The position numbers were made by a program, and so were the translations under genes. The notes beneath the pieces were generated by a model. The model was not told the DNA's origin. It searched no databases and saw only the letters and a list, made by a program, of their open reading frames with translations. DNA of 64,000 nucleotides from Ampelocalamus luodianensis (Eukaryota; Streptophyta; Magnoliopsida; Poales; Poaceae): assembly GCA_036346255.1 (NCBI GenBank), contig CM070638.1:36704394-36768393 (forward strand), given 5' to 3'. Positions 1 to 9,846 of this stretch are shown in pieces; the stretch's first letter is position 1; each line of letters opens with the position of its first letter.

Positions 1-495
1 ATGTTTATCTATTAGTCTACTCGTGTAGAGAAAACTCAAGCATTAAAAAGAGCAAACAAGGCTCTTGAGTTTGAGCGTGGCCAAAGGGCTAAACTTGATA
101 GGAGCCTTGAGAAGAAAGTCAAGGCTGTGAACAAGATGCTTTTCGACCTAGGGTCGAGAACGCAATTGCCCACCTTAAGAGATCCTGCAGAGAAGATCAA
201 TTTTCTTGGCAAGCAGCTTGAAGATCTCAAGAGTCTAACAAAGACCTTTCGAGAGAACCATGTCTAGTCAATAAAAGAAGCTCTTACGAACAGAGTTAGT
301 TTTGCCTTGGCAAAACTGAAGGCTTCCGACCCCTCTATTCACCTTGGAGATATTGAAGAAGACTTCAACTACTCGGGTGAAGAAGCAACCAAGTTTCTCG
401 AGGAAGTAAAACCTCTCGGAGACAAGGTTGCGGAGGAAATGAAAGTCGGATCTCCAACACGTAGCAACCAATTTAGTGGTTCTAATGAGTAAATG
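1..495 (+). pseudogene. C-terminal end of a coiled-coil transposon protein
   Basis: One reading frame runs from the window edge to a TAA at about 493-495, broken by an early stop near 13 and a TAG at 265-267. The product is rich in Lys, Glu and Leu, with heptad-like spacing between residues 5 and 80 (ALEFERGQRAKLDRSLEKK is typical), and ends in an acidic tail (GDIEEDFNYSGEEATKFLEE). Grass genomes hold many transposon proteins that end in a coiled coil and an acidic tail like this, often called putative gypsy-type transposon proteins. That assignment is from general resemblance only. The start lies outside the window. The in-frame TAG suggests a dead copy. No RT, integrase or transposase motif is visible here. 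Confidence 0.45.
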
Positions 496-1700
496 ATTGT
501 AATATTTAGACTTTGTAAATAAAACTTACCTTTTAACATCAATGAAGTCTGTTATATCTTCGCAAAATTTGTTAAATACTCATATATTCCCTAACCCCCG
601 ACTACTTATATTAGTAGATGAACGTTACTAAAAAGCAGTAGACTAAGAAAATGAGCAATAACTCTGACCATGGTATAAAGCATGTGCTAATTATGTTGTA
701 AAAATGATCTAATTAACACTAGGAAATCAATTTGGTTGGAATCAGTGTATGATTTCGACTAGCTTAGATCTTTTTCATAATCGAAATACTTCATAATCGA
801 AATACTGTGACATACCACATGTGGTCGGAAGATAACATAAGACTTGCTTTGATGATAAGAAATTATGCAAGAATGTATGCAAAAAATAAAACAATAAGTG
901 TCTTTGTTTATATATGTCATCAAAAACTGCTCGTAAGGGTTGCTAAGAACTGAAGACATGAAAAACATTTCTCGAGACGTGCTCATGCTCAGGTCCGATC
1001 GGCAGCGAGGATCGTAAGAAAAGGACCATCGCTAGGAAGCTCCTTCCAGTGGGCAAGACCACATGCAGAGAGGAGAGACTTCGACTAGGAGGTTTTCTAT
1101 ATCCCGACCAGTAGCCAAACAAGAGTAGAATAGAATGCTGAAATGAAGAAAGTGAATCTTCGAACTCTTAAGCAAATAAGGAATCATATGAAATTATTTG
1201 TGTGACGCTCCTGTTACTCGTATATTTATTTTAGAAAAGAGTGTGGTCGCACGTGGGAATCATTGAAGCAATGATCATGACTAGGACCATTTAGGCGTAC
1301 GACAATCAAGTCTAAGCCAATGACAATCAAGAAATTACATCCCGACTAGGTCCTGGGAAATCCCATGTTTGAATTCTCAGAGATAGAAGTACTCTGACTA
1401 GCCTCCACACTTTGGCTGACTTTCTGACATACCAAACACATGGTAACCCATTCTGCGATATTTTGCTTTTAATTTGGATCATCACCATTCAACTTCAAGC
1501 TCTTTGTACACCTTGGTATTTTTAGAGAAAATAGAATGCTTACACTCAAGTGTTGGTTTGAGCATCAACTACTTGAGTTTCCTCTAATTAGATACACAAA
1601 TATGCTCATTGATTCATGGATCATTTTTTTGTTCATCTTGAGTGGATTCTCAAGCTTTACCTTGTTTCAAGGGGAATTGATTTCTTCAACAAAACTTTCA
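496..1700. other. AT-rich stretch, no gene recognised
   Basis: Only short unsupported ORFs on either strand. The 3' flank of the coiled-coil frame (AATAAA-like at about 519-525) could be its trailer. A motif resembling cccgacta recurs near 594, 1107 and 1342, so this may be LTR or UTR of the same element, but I find no boundary. Confidence 0.3.
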
Positions 1701-3123
1701 TCTCACTATCTTTAACACTGATTTTCTAGCATCGGTTTGAACACTAGGGTTCAATAGATTTACTCTTGCACTCACTTGAGACTTGGCTTCTGAATTTCAC
1801 AGGTAAACTTGGCTAACTGGTCGACAGATTCTTGAGGTAGCTCTTTTGATTCAAAGCATTTGCCACTATACTGGTCTATCCTGAGGGAATGGATTTCAAC
1901 CTCATGGTCCTCAGTCCATTTAAACCATCTTTGTTGCTCCAAGGTAGCAACTTTGAATTATGACTGGGATAATTCACTACTTGACTTTAGTTGTTAGGAA
2001 GTGCGGGTGAAACTTTCTAACACAGAACATCCCTGAAGATGTCAGGATTCATCCTGTATCTGGTAGTACGAACACTAGAGTAGTGATCAATCTCTTCTGA
2101 AATTCTCACTGACTAAGTTTACTTTTGGCAATCTGGGTGAACTTGTCCTTTTACAACGATGAGGGGTCTTGGCTATCTTGAAATGACTATCTCACTAATC
2201 TTCAACTGACACCATCTTGAAATGACTATTTCACTGGAATTCAACTGACACTATCCAGTTCACAGATGATTCTGGGAAAAGTTGAAATTCTTACTCAAAA
2301 CTCAAACAAACTGACTCTGAGACCTTGCAGATTAGCTCTTGGATAAACTGAAATTCTCGCACATCCTTATGTTACCATTTTACTTTACAATTAACATTGG
2401 CACTTGCTACACTGATCAACTTGATTTGACACTGCCTTCATCTGAGAAAATCTTTTGATCTGCTTTGTCATTTCTACGAACTCATTTAACAACTTCTGTC
2501 ATAAATCACCTCTGGCGTAATTCCTTCTGAAATTGGTTGATCCTAGGTATCAAGTCAAAGACAAACTTGACTTCTAATATAGTTGCATGCTATAGGGATC
2601 ACTTGCAATGACAATTGCATACTCTCTTATGGATATGGATAGTATCCCATGGTTACGTTCTTCAACAATTTACTGTTGCCCTACTACTATGCAAAATGAT
2701 GATATGGAATTCAACATCACATACCTTGACTCTGGCTCTACGACCTTCAATCATAACTCAACGCTTGATTACATGGCTTGCAAAGGCATACGCTTAGAGA
2801 AGTATCCAATACTTTCATATCCAACAATTCATTTTCTTCATAACTTGCATACGAATATGTCCGCATTTTTGCTCTTAAACAAGGAAAAGATTACAACTAT
2901 TGTCTGACTTTATTGTTATGGATAGAGGCGTGATACTGCATAATCTGGTATCACCAATCTAGGCTTTCTTGGTAATATCATCGTTCAAACGTCTCTTTTT
3001 TGACTGCTTCTTTGGACAAATGGATCTTACTACTTTACCACCTACTCCGGGTGTTGCAATCTTGACTGAAATGACTTTTAGCATTCTTGCATATGGAGTG
3101 AGTGACTGGTTCTTCTGAGGACA
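1701..3123 (-). pseudogene. Heavily decayed Ty3/gypsy pol (protease, RT, RNase H traces)
   Basis: Read on the minus strand in shifting frames, this segment continues from the gag zinc knuckles at 3124-3390. At about 2590-2530 it gives VKFVFDLIPRINQFQKEL, resembling the linker just before gypsy RT. At about 2430-2340 it gives VPMLIVK, a stop, then NGNIRMC, resembling the first RT motif (VLFVKKKDG.MRMCVDYR). At about 1960-1850 it gives LEQQRWFKWTEDHEVEIH and a degraded ANVVADALSRK-type motif that normally closes the RNase H/tether region. The catalytic YxDD box is not found. The distances are too short for a whole pol, so large deletions are implied. Polarity and position fit the gag and LTR at 3.1-3.5 and 8.2-13.6 kb. 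Not functional. Confidence 0.5.
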
Positions 3124-3480
3124 CTAGCTGATGTAGTGACCTTCTTTGCGATAATTGTAGCATAAACGTGTTGAATCTTGCGACTTTTCTGACGTGGCTA
3201 TGGTGGAACGACTATCCTCCTTGAGGGTTGAAGCTTGTCGCTTTGCAGAGCATCTCTTAGCATAATGGTCTTGCTTACCACACTCAAAACACACTACTGA
3301 TGATATTGACTTACTTCTTCTTTGAGGTTGGTTGTCATGGTCAACATTCTGTTTTTGTGATTCTTCAGCTGATAAATATTGTACAAACAACGGGTTTCCT
3401 TCTTTTGCTAATGCTCCGACAGCGGCTCAAATTTTTTCTCGCTGATGTTGTGTTGCAGAAGTGAACACTGAATACATGGG
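3124..3480 (-). pseudogene. Ty3/gypsy gag, C-terminal zinc-knuckle part
   Basis: Minus-strand frames carry a clear CCHC knuckle, CFECGKQDHYAKRC, followed about 30 residues later by a second, damaged one (CYNYRKEGHYIS, a stop, then C) in which the second Cys is Tyr. These knuckles bind retrotransposon RNA during packaging. The segment is the continuation of the gag at 8166-9269: both are on the minus strand and are separated by a complete nested LTR element flanked by GCACT duplications. A stop lies within the second knuckle and there are frameshifts upstream, so the gene is dead. Upstream residues are basic and Ser/Arg-rich, as usual between knuckles. Confidence 0.7.
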
Positions 3481-3485
3481 GCACT

Positions 3486-4317
3486 TGATGAACCCGAAGG
3501 TCCGATTGTTGGCCCGATCTTTCGATGAGAAGATAAGTTCGGTAGTGGTAGCTCAACTCTCACGATCCTGGCTACGAACTTGCAATGCCCGAAACCACGC
3601 AATCGCTGAACTGCTTGACAAGTCGTTATCAACCATGCATACCCGGATGACCTGACCACGAAGGTCGATTCCTGCATACACCGAAGAAGCACGCAAGAAC
3701 AAGATAAAGCAATCTGAAATTGCAAATAAGAATTAAAATATTTGAATGTAGTTGGGATTTTGAATAAGGATCTTAATTGGGTGGTCTCGTCGACACACGC
3801 AAAAGATACAAGTTGCAACGAAAGCAAACTAAGCATAAACAAAATCCCAGGAAAACTAGAGGGGTGCGGCCTCCTTATATAGGGGAGGGGGAGCCGCACA
3901 TATCCAAGAGTTAAGGGGGTGATAATATTTATGGGGTACTGTTCATGTGAACAGTATCAATGTGAATAGTGCAGCCCAAGGGGGTGGTCAAGGAGGTGGC
4001 CGACCCAAATAGGTTACAAGGCCTAATTTAGCCCAAACAGGTGGCGCAACACTTTCTTTCAATGATTGCAGCGCGCACAGAAGAAATTTGGAGGTGAGGC
4101 GAGATTCGTTTGAAAGAGGATGAGATGAGCTTTCAATCAAGTACTCGTGGACCTCAAACGGAGTTCGTATGCGAAAGTTATGCCTATTTGAAGTCAGGGC
4201 TATCTCCGGAGGCCGAACTGGATTCCAGAACGTGTCCAACATGAACTCTTGCTTGGCTTGAACACAAAGTGACGTGAAAAAGTAGCGCTCGTATCTGGAG
4301 GGTTTATATCCTCATCA
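3486..4317 (-). repeat. 3' LTR of the nested non-autonomous element
   Basis: 832 bp, direct repeat of 7303-8160, with a ~22-bp deletion near 4285 relative to the 5' copy. It contains the minus-strand TATA-like sequence TATATAA (plus 3875-3881) in the context CCCCTATATAAGG. The left side abuts target duplication GCACT. Confidence 0.9.
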
Positions 4318-4332
4318 TCCTCCCCTTCTTGC
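4318..4332 (-). promoter_or_regulatory. Polypurine tract of the non-autonomous element
   Basis: Minus strand reads GCAAGAAGGGGAGGA directly before the 3' LTR start TGATGAGG. The same 15 bases precede the 3' LTR of the gypsy element at 38097-38111. It is the plus-strand priming site for reverse transcription. Confidence 0.85.
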
Positions 4333-4703
4333 ATTTGAGTCGTCCTCGACTCAAGCTCATCCTCCAATTCCAAGAAAAGCTTCAAAATTTGTAGCAACGT
4401 ATGCTCATCTTCCTGCAAAATGTTAGCAACAGCGGGTGGCAAAGAAATAGAGAAAACTTTGCAAATTAAATGTGAGTGTGCATGCATCAAATCAGCAAGG
4501 CTACATTTTCTCACAACATTTAGTTTGCAACTCAATTTGCAAGTATAAGTGAAGTAAATTGGAGAGTTATGCATCGCCTGGTTATAAAAGATAATTGTCC
4601 TCAACTTTTGTAAGTTAATAGGCAGCACAACAATTGATTTCAAAGTGCACAAGTCATTCATATAATCAGAGCTCAATTGAGTAATAGCAAATTCTTCTAG
4701 CAA
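4333..4703 (-). pseudogene. Small ORF ending in a gypsy pol-tail remnant
   Basis: A minus-strand ORF begins at 4703 and runs through the PPT into the LTR, stopping at 4200. Its first ~100 residues (LSSDYMNDLCTLKSIVVLPI and on) are unlike anything I recognise. The last part, LELEDELESRTTQMQEGEDD, is nearly the same as the end of the integrase ORF of the element at 31156-39116, in the same frame relative to the PPT. The coding tail of the helper pol has thus been kept while the rest of pol was replaced or lost. Probably not itself a functional product. Confidence 0.5.
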
Positions 4704-4824
4704 GGGTGAAAAGATTTGTAAGTTCTTCCATAAGTCAACATCTCAATTCAGATTGTCCATACTAGATGGTGCAATAAAAGGTGAACACATAGGCATGGGA
4801 TGAGCACTAAATTTTACTTTACTC

Positions 4825-5523
4825 TCATATTGAACAAGATTTCAGCATACAAGAATTGTTGTCCGAAACAGTAAGCTTCAATTCATCCATATGATCACAA
4901 GTTATGCATATTCGATATACCAGAAATTGATTGTGTACACCATAATCTCCAATTAATTTAAAATAGTAGGTGTACATGCTAGAAAGAGAATTTAGAGATA
5001 AAAGTTTAGAAACTTTCTCCATAGCACATTCCAAACTAATTGGATCATTAAGTATGATATAGCACAAAGCATCAGTAGGGGATATTCTATCAAGTACTTC
5101 CTTATGTGTAATTAATTCGATATGTGCAAAATTATGATAATTCATATCAGCACATGGTTCGTTCAAGTCAACATAAGAAATATCAAAAGATTGCACTACA
5201 GCAGGTATATACTCACAAAGTTGCTCTAAGTCTTGCTGTAGCACCAAATCTGTACCTTTCTCATTATCGTCCTCATCAAATATTGTAGGTACCTCAAACG
5301 TCCCCTCTAATGATAAAAGATGCGCCAGATCATCCTTCATCTCTTGAAGCGTCTCGATGGTATCTGTAGATGGAGTAAGTGCCAAAACAATATCAGCATT
5401 TTTAGTTACCTTAGGTTGCACCTCGCTTGTGACCGTGGGTGGTGGAGTACAAAACGATCTTGCAATTTCTTCTTCATCTGTTCCCATGTGTACATGAAGT
5501 GGTACTCCAGACTCGACGACCAA
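4825..5523 (-). CDS. 232-codon ORF of unknown function in the non-autonomous element
   Basis: The longest uninterrupted frame in the element. The predicted protein is acidic and soluble, with no transmembrane segment, zinc knuckle or RT/integrase motif. It begins MVVESGVPLHVHMGTDEEE and has a Thr/Val-rich segment (residues 25-55), an acidic stretch EDDNEKGTD near residue 90, and a C-terminal half with mixed helix and strand. It overlaps, in another frame, a degraded gag reading frame whose peptide EYHFMYTWEQMKKKLQDRF resembles the end of a retrotransposon gag domain. The ORF may therefore be partly an out-of-frame shadow of old gag at its start. I do not recognise the rest. It occupies the place pol holds in the helper element. 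Confidence 0.4.
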   Translation of the reverse strand: MVVESGVPLHVHMGTDEEEIARSFCTPPPTVTSEVQPKVTKNADIVLALTPSTDTIETLQEMKDDLAHLLSLEGTFEVPTIFDEDDNEKGTDLVLQQDLEQLCEYIPAVVQSFDISYVDLNEPCADMNYHNFAHIELITHKEVLDRISPTDALCYIILNDPISLECAMEKVSKLLSLNSLSSMYTYYFKLIGDYGVHNQFLVYRICITCDHMDELKLTVSDNNSCMLKSCSI

Positions 5524-5525
5524 TG

Positions 5526-5747
5526 TTAAATATCACCAATCAGTGCCGTCCTTGCCATGCTCATCTTCTCATAAGGATCAAGGTTCTGTCTTTCAAAGTA
5601 GCTTTCCAACATAATAACCCATAGAAAGTAGTCCAATGACGTACTCTCAGCGGTGAGGGGCAATATGTATGCAGGTAATTGTTTCCCTTTGAGTTCAAAT
5701 TGGCCTACGATGACATCGTAATCTACTAAATTGAACCAACCTGTCAT
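5526..5747 (-). pseudogene. gag-like N-terminal fragment of the non-autonomous element
   Basis: Start chosen at the minus ATG at 5747 because the preceding leader (GGAACATATACTTGTGATTTG, then CTAACAATG) matches the leader before the gag ATG at 33377 of the gypsy element. The 73-residue product includes LDYFLWVIMLESYFERQNLD, like the first helices of the retrotransposon gag domain, and stops at GDI where a Trp is expected. Beyond the stop the frame continues as a gag-like peptide (WSSSLEYHFMYTWEQMKKK). This implies an original gag of more than 110 residues with one stop mutation. An in-frame extension upstream lacks the conserved context. Confidence 0.5.
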
Positions 5748-5799
5748 TGTTAGTAGAAAACAAGGAAACAAATCACAAGTATATGTTCCTATCAACTAC

Positions 5800-7288
5800 T
5801 AGGATCTAGAGGCTCAAATCAAGTCATTCACACTCAAACTTATACCAAGTTCTTACCAATGCAGCAAGGAAGTGGTACAACCAATGACTGATTCGTGATA
5901 CTCTCACTTGCGATTAGCCCAACGATTGCGAGGAACGACACCTGCTGAGTTAGTAGGAAGTGGAGCTTGGAAGGCTTCAATATGGTAGCAAGGATCAGCA
6001 ATGATCAAATCAGTTAATGCAAGTTGAAAGATTGTTCAAACTACTAGCCAATGTTACTGATCCTAGCCTAATCAAAGCAAGCTAATCAAAGCCCTATGTA
6101 GAGAAGTGTATGTACGCACACGCAACGGTCAATATGACTTAATGTAAGCAAAGGAGAACCTCACAACAAGTGCTAGGAGAGACGCTAGCCAACTACTCAA
6201 ACTTCTGTAAGGGGCACAAGATTGTTCGCACGACGTGGAGCACAAAAGACAGCAATATCGATGCAATGCAAACAACCCTCTAGATTGAGCAGAAACAATA
6301 GCTAGTCTCAAATGATAAAAAAGTAAAGTTTTATATAGCTTATATATGCTTATTTGAAAGGTTTCGACGAGATCTACAACTTTACAGTTCATACGAACTC
6401 CAAATTCCGAAGGGAAGACCAAAAGAATCGCCAAAAACAGAAACCAAAAACTTGCGACACGAATTCGGGGCCGAAGATTGCCGATTTTGAGGCACCTGGG
6501 TGGCGACTAGTGGCTTACATGGAAACGATGCGCCTCATCATTAGCTTCGAAACGAGGACAAGAACGTCAAAAATGGACACAATATGCAAAAGTTATACCC
6601 GTTTTAAGGTGTCTCGGAAACAGAATCCTACTCGGACTCGAAACCGTCTCGGGTTCAAATTTGAAACTGCTATATCTTTCAAATCCGTGGGCCAAACTTG
6701 CTGAAATTTTTTGTGGAAGCTTTTGTCTATATATATATAAGGTCTCAAATAATTTTTACATGCTTTTCTTTTCTTTTCTTTTTCTTTTCTGTTTTTCTAC
6801 CGCGGCTTTTGTTCTTGCGGTCGCCTTTTTCGCCTTCTATTATCTGGCTGGCCCTACGGTTTGCCGCAAGTCGCAAATAACATCAAATCTCCCAAAACAT
6901 CATAGCAACCCTTTTCTTTTTTTGATTAACAACAGTACGGATTTTCTATTTTTTTGGTGCGGATTAGAGGAGTTCTAACCCACGAATTTTCTGTTTTTGA
7001 TGCAAAAACTAAGAACCCTAAACGAACGATCAAGCAACGCGAAGGAAAACATGAGAAGCAATCTATACAATGACCAACTAGACAATAACTAGAACTAAAG
7101 ATCAGCAACTAGACACGACGATGCAACTAATGATTCAACAAGCAAAATACTGAAAAGAAAACTACAATGGCTCAAAGGGGTTCGGTACGGATGATCGATG
7201 CAATAATTTTTTGGGCAATTTTCTGGACTCTAGGTATGAAAATTGAATCTACTACTAGAAAATTGGAAATTCTCACCGATCAATTGAA
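5800..7288 (-). other. Leader (5' untranslated region) of the non-autonomous element
   Basis: About 1.5 kb between PBS and gag with no supported gene. It includes a CT-rich tract near 6760-6800 and many short ORFs I do not support. Long leaders of this kind usually carry packaging and dimerisation signals. None can be proved here. Confidence 0.5.
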
Positions 7289-7300
7289 GCTCCGATACCA
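7289..7300 (-). promoter_or_regulatory. Primer binding site (tRNA-iMet type)
   Basis: Minus strand TGGTATCGGAGC, two bases after the LTR end. It differs at one base (G for A) from the usual plant initiator-Met primer site TGGTATCAGAGC. Confidence 0.85.
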
Positions 7301-7302
7301 CT

Positions 7303-8160
7303 TGATGAACCCGAAGGTCCGATTGTTGGCCCGATCTTTCGATGAGAAGATAAGTTCGGTAGTAGTCGCTCAACTCTCACGATCCTGGCTACGAACTCGC
7401 AAGGCCCGAAACCACGCAATCGCTAAACTGCTCGACAAGTCGTTATCAACCGTGCACGAATACCCGGATGACCTGACCACGAAGGTCGATTCCTGCATGC
7501 ACCGAAGAAGCACGCAAGAACAAGATAAAGCAATCTGAAATTGCAAATAGGAATTGAAATATTTGAATTTAGTTGGAGTTCTGAATAAGGATCTTAATTG
7601 GGTGGTCTAGTCGACACACGCAAAAGATACAAGTTGCAACGAAGGCAAACTAAGTATAAACAAAATCCTAGGAAAACTAGAGGGGTGCGGCCTCCTTATA
7701 TAGGGGAGGGGGAGCCGCACACATCCAAGAGTTAAGGGGGTAGTACTATTCATGGGGGTACTGTTCACATGAACAGTGCAGACATGAATAGTGCAGCCCA
7801 AGGGGTGGCCAAGGAGGTGGCCGGCCCAAATAGGTTACAAGGCCCAATTTAGCCCAAACAGGTGGCGCAGCACCTTCTTTCGATGATTGCAGCGCGCACA
7901 GAAGGAATTTGGAGGTGAGGCGAGATCCATTTGAAAGAGGATGAGATAATCTTTCAATCAAGTACTCATGGACCTCAAACGGAGTTCGTATACGAAAGTT
8001 ATGCCTGTTTGAAGTCAGGGCTGTCTCTGGAGGCCGAATTGGATTCCAGAACGTGTCCAACATAAACTCTTGCTTGGCTTGAACACAAAGTGACGCGAAA
8101 ACCTTCCTTGTACCCTGACGTGAAGTAGCACTTGTATCTGGAGGGTTGATGTCCTCATCA
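7303..8160 (-). repeat. 5' LTR of the nested non-autonomous element
   Basis: 858 bp, TG...CA ends, direct repeat of 3486-4317. TATA-like box at plus 7696-7702 on the minus strand. Several blocks (for example AGCCAAGCAAGAGTT and a block near ACTCCGTTTG) are shared with the LTRs of the gypsy element at 31-39 kb. Confidence 0.9.
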
Positions 8161-8165
8161 GCACT

Positions 8166-9269
8166 GGCTCAGACAATGATCATTTCCTTCACAAAAGAAA
8201 CATGTAATCTTGCTCATTGGACATTCTCCAACAGAATGGTTTCCTTCATAACTGAAACAATTGATTTTGTGTTCATCGGCACTATGGCCTATTTCTCCAC
8301 AACGGGTACATGCACAATCTTCTGACTTATTTGGTTGGCAGCACTTCAATGCCAATGGCCAGATCGAACGTAGGATATTGGAATAGCAGGTTTCTCTTGA
8401 TCACTCTTGCTTGATGTCGCATGCTGTTGATGAAAAGCTGTGGTGAACTCTGCCCAAGTGATGGTCTGCTCGTCCTGATGGGCAGTGCGAAAGTTTTCCC
8501 ACCAACCTAAGGCAACTCCTTCCAATTGATGGGTGGCATGGAAAACCTTCTCATTATCGTTGCATTGCGCAACAAATAGCTTCGTTTTTTTTGTGCGAAT
8601 CCAGGATTCTGCATCCTTAAGAGTGGTTGACTCTTCAAAGACCGGCGGTTTGGTCATCACAAACTTTGCAAACTTGGACTGAGGGTGTGCCGTTGGGATG
8701 ACAACGAGTTGTGCATCATTTCAAACATTACTACTATCTAATGATTGCATCATTGCTTGCATGAGCTGATTCTGGGTGGTAGGAAACTGATTCAGGCTCT
8801 GATGTTTCACTACTGGCACTGGAGATAGCTGCTAATTAACGTCTGCTCTGGTACTGACACTTGTGATGGTATGGTAGCTTGCTTGATTACTCTGATTCAA
8901 CAAATTGACTAAGGTGACGGTGGTCTGATTCTGTTGTGTTATCATATTGTTCATTTTCTGCATCATCGCGTTCATAAGTTGAGTCTGAACTACCAAAAAT
9001 TGTATCATGACTAGATCTACTACTCCTGGTACTGATAACTGTTCACTGGAATTGACAAGATCTAGGCTGGCACAGACTGTCTCAAGATTCCTGATAAGGT
9101 TGGCTTCATTGGGGCTCTTCATCTGCTGGCTGACCAGGGCTAATAGATGAGAGGGAAAAGCATAAGGTACGGGAAGACAATCTACTAAGGGGAGCAGGTT
9201 TAACCCAAGGAACACACAAATAGCTGAAAAGCTATTAAGAGGCATAAAACTCATAGCCAAACTACACAC
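8166..9269 (-). pseudogene. Ty3/gypsy gag (N-terminal, capsid and first zinc knuckles)
   Basis: Three minus-strand frames join into one gag. 9269-8832 is an N-terminal helical, Gln/Met-rich region (QTQLMNAMMQKMNNM). 8660-8346 holds the capsid core, with ATHQLEGVALGWWENF and TWAEFTTAFHQQH, the W-W and W..F spacing typical of the retrotransposon gag domain. 8355-8158 holds Cys/His knuckles CTRCGEIGHSADEHKINC, then a damaged one, then CFFCEGNDHCLSQC. Frameshifts and a stop separate the pieces. The gene continues at 3480-3124 beyond the nested element, giving up to five knuckles in all. It lies just downstream of the PBS and LTR at 9831-13568 in the same orientation. Not functional. Confidence 0.8.
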
Positions 9270-9830
9270 AGAAGAAGAAAAATGAAAATTTAATCATTTA
9301 GTCGATTAAACTCTAACTTAACTGGGAGACTGGCTCAACACACGAGAGGAGCCAACGCTGATTTATCATGTATGGCTGGTCTAGAGAAAACTCGAATTGG
9401 TCATGGCCTTGGTCAAATGTTGACTGCTTGCGATCCTTGCAGGCGAAGCTTGGAGAAAAACAGGAGAGACATACAACTTCTTCTTGGTCTTTAATTCTTG
9501 TGACGAACTTATCTTGAACACTTGGAGAGATGTCAATACGTTGTCGTTGGCTGTACAGTCTTCAAAGAGTTGCTCAAAATAGCTCTTGAGCATGCATGAA
9601 GACATTTGGCATAGGTAACGACACTATAGAAGTTATGAGGAAGGAGAGTTCAATTTAATACTCAAAATGGTGAGAAAGAATATAGATGAGAATGGAATAG
9701 AATGGAAGAGTATAGAATTTAGGCAAGATAAGAATAGCACAATATTAAGATTTTCATTTGTAAAATAAGTTTTTGAAGTCTTTCCTAAAGATGGACATTC
9801 TAACTAAGGTCATGACCTACAGTCGATATG
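9270..9830 (-). other. Leader of the old gypsy element
   Basis: About 560 bp between PBS and gag on the minus strand, AT-rich, no supported ORF. Consistent with a retroelement leader. Confidence 0.5.
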
Positions 9831-9842
9831 GCTCTGATACCA
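9831..9842 (-). promoter_or_regulatory. Primer binding site (tRNA-iMet) of the old gypsy element
   Basis: Minus strand TGGTATCAGAGC, an exact match to the usual plant initiator-Met primer site, four bases inside the LTR end TGGGTCCCGACA. Confidence 0.85.
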
Positions 9843-9846
9843 CCTC

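Larger units (their letters stand above)
3486..8160 (-). mobile_element. Complete non-autonomous LTR retrotransposon nested in gypsy gag
   Basis: A 4675-bp unit bounded by the direct repeat GCACT (3481-3485 and 8161-8165). On the minus strand the order is 5' LTR (7303-8160), PBS, a ~1.5 kb leader, a gag-like ORF, an unrecognised 232-codon ORF, a short pol-tail remnant, PPT and 3' LTR (3486-4317). LTRs start TGATGAGG and end TTCATCA. No protease, RT, RNase H or integrase motif exists inside. The leader just before the gag start, the gag start context, the terminal linker (DELES.TTQMQEGEDDEDI), the PPT and several LTR blocks match the full-length gypsy element at 31156-39116. I therefore infer a dependent element mobilised by that family. 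The two LTRs differ by about 4-5% over the first 340 bp compared by eye. Confidence 0.9.

Noticed and set aside
3408..3899. 163-codon minus-strand ORF
   Set aside because: It straddles the LTR end and the target site, a chance frame.
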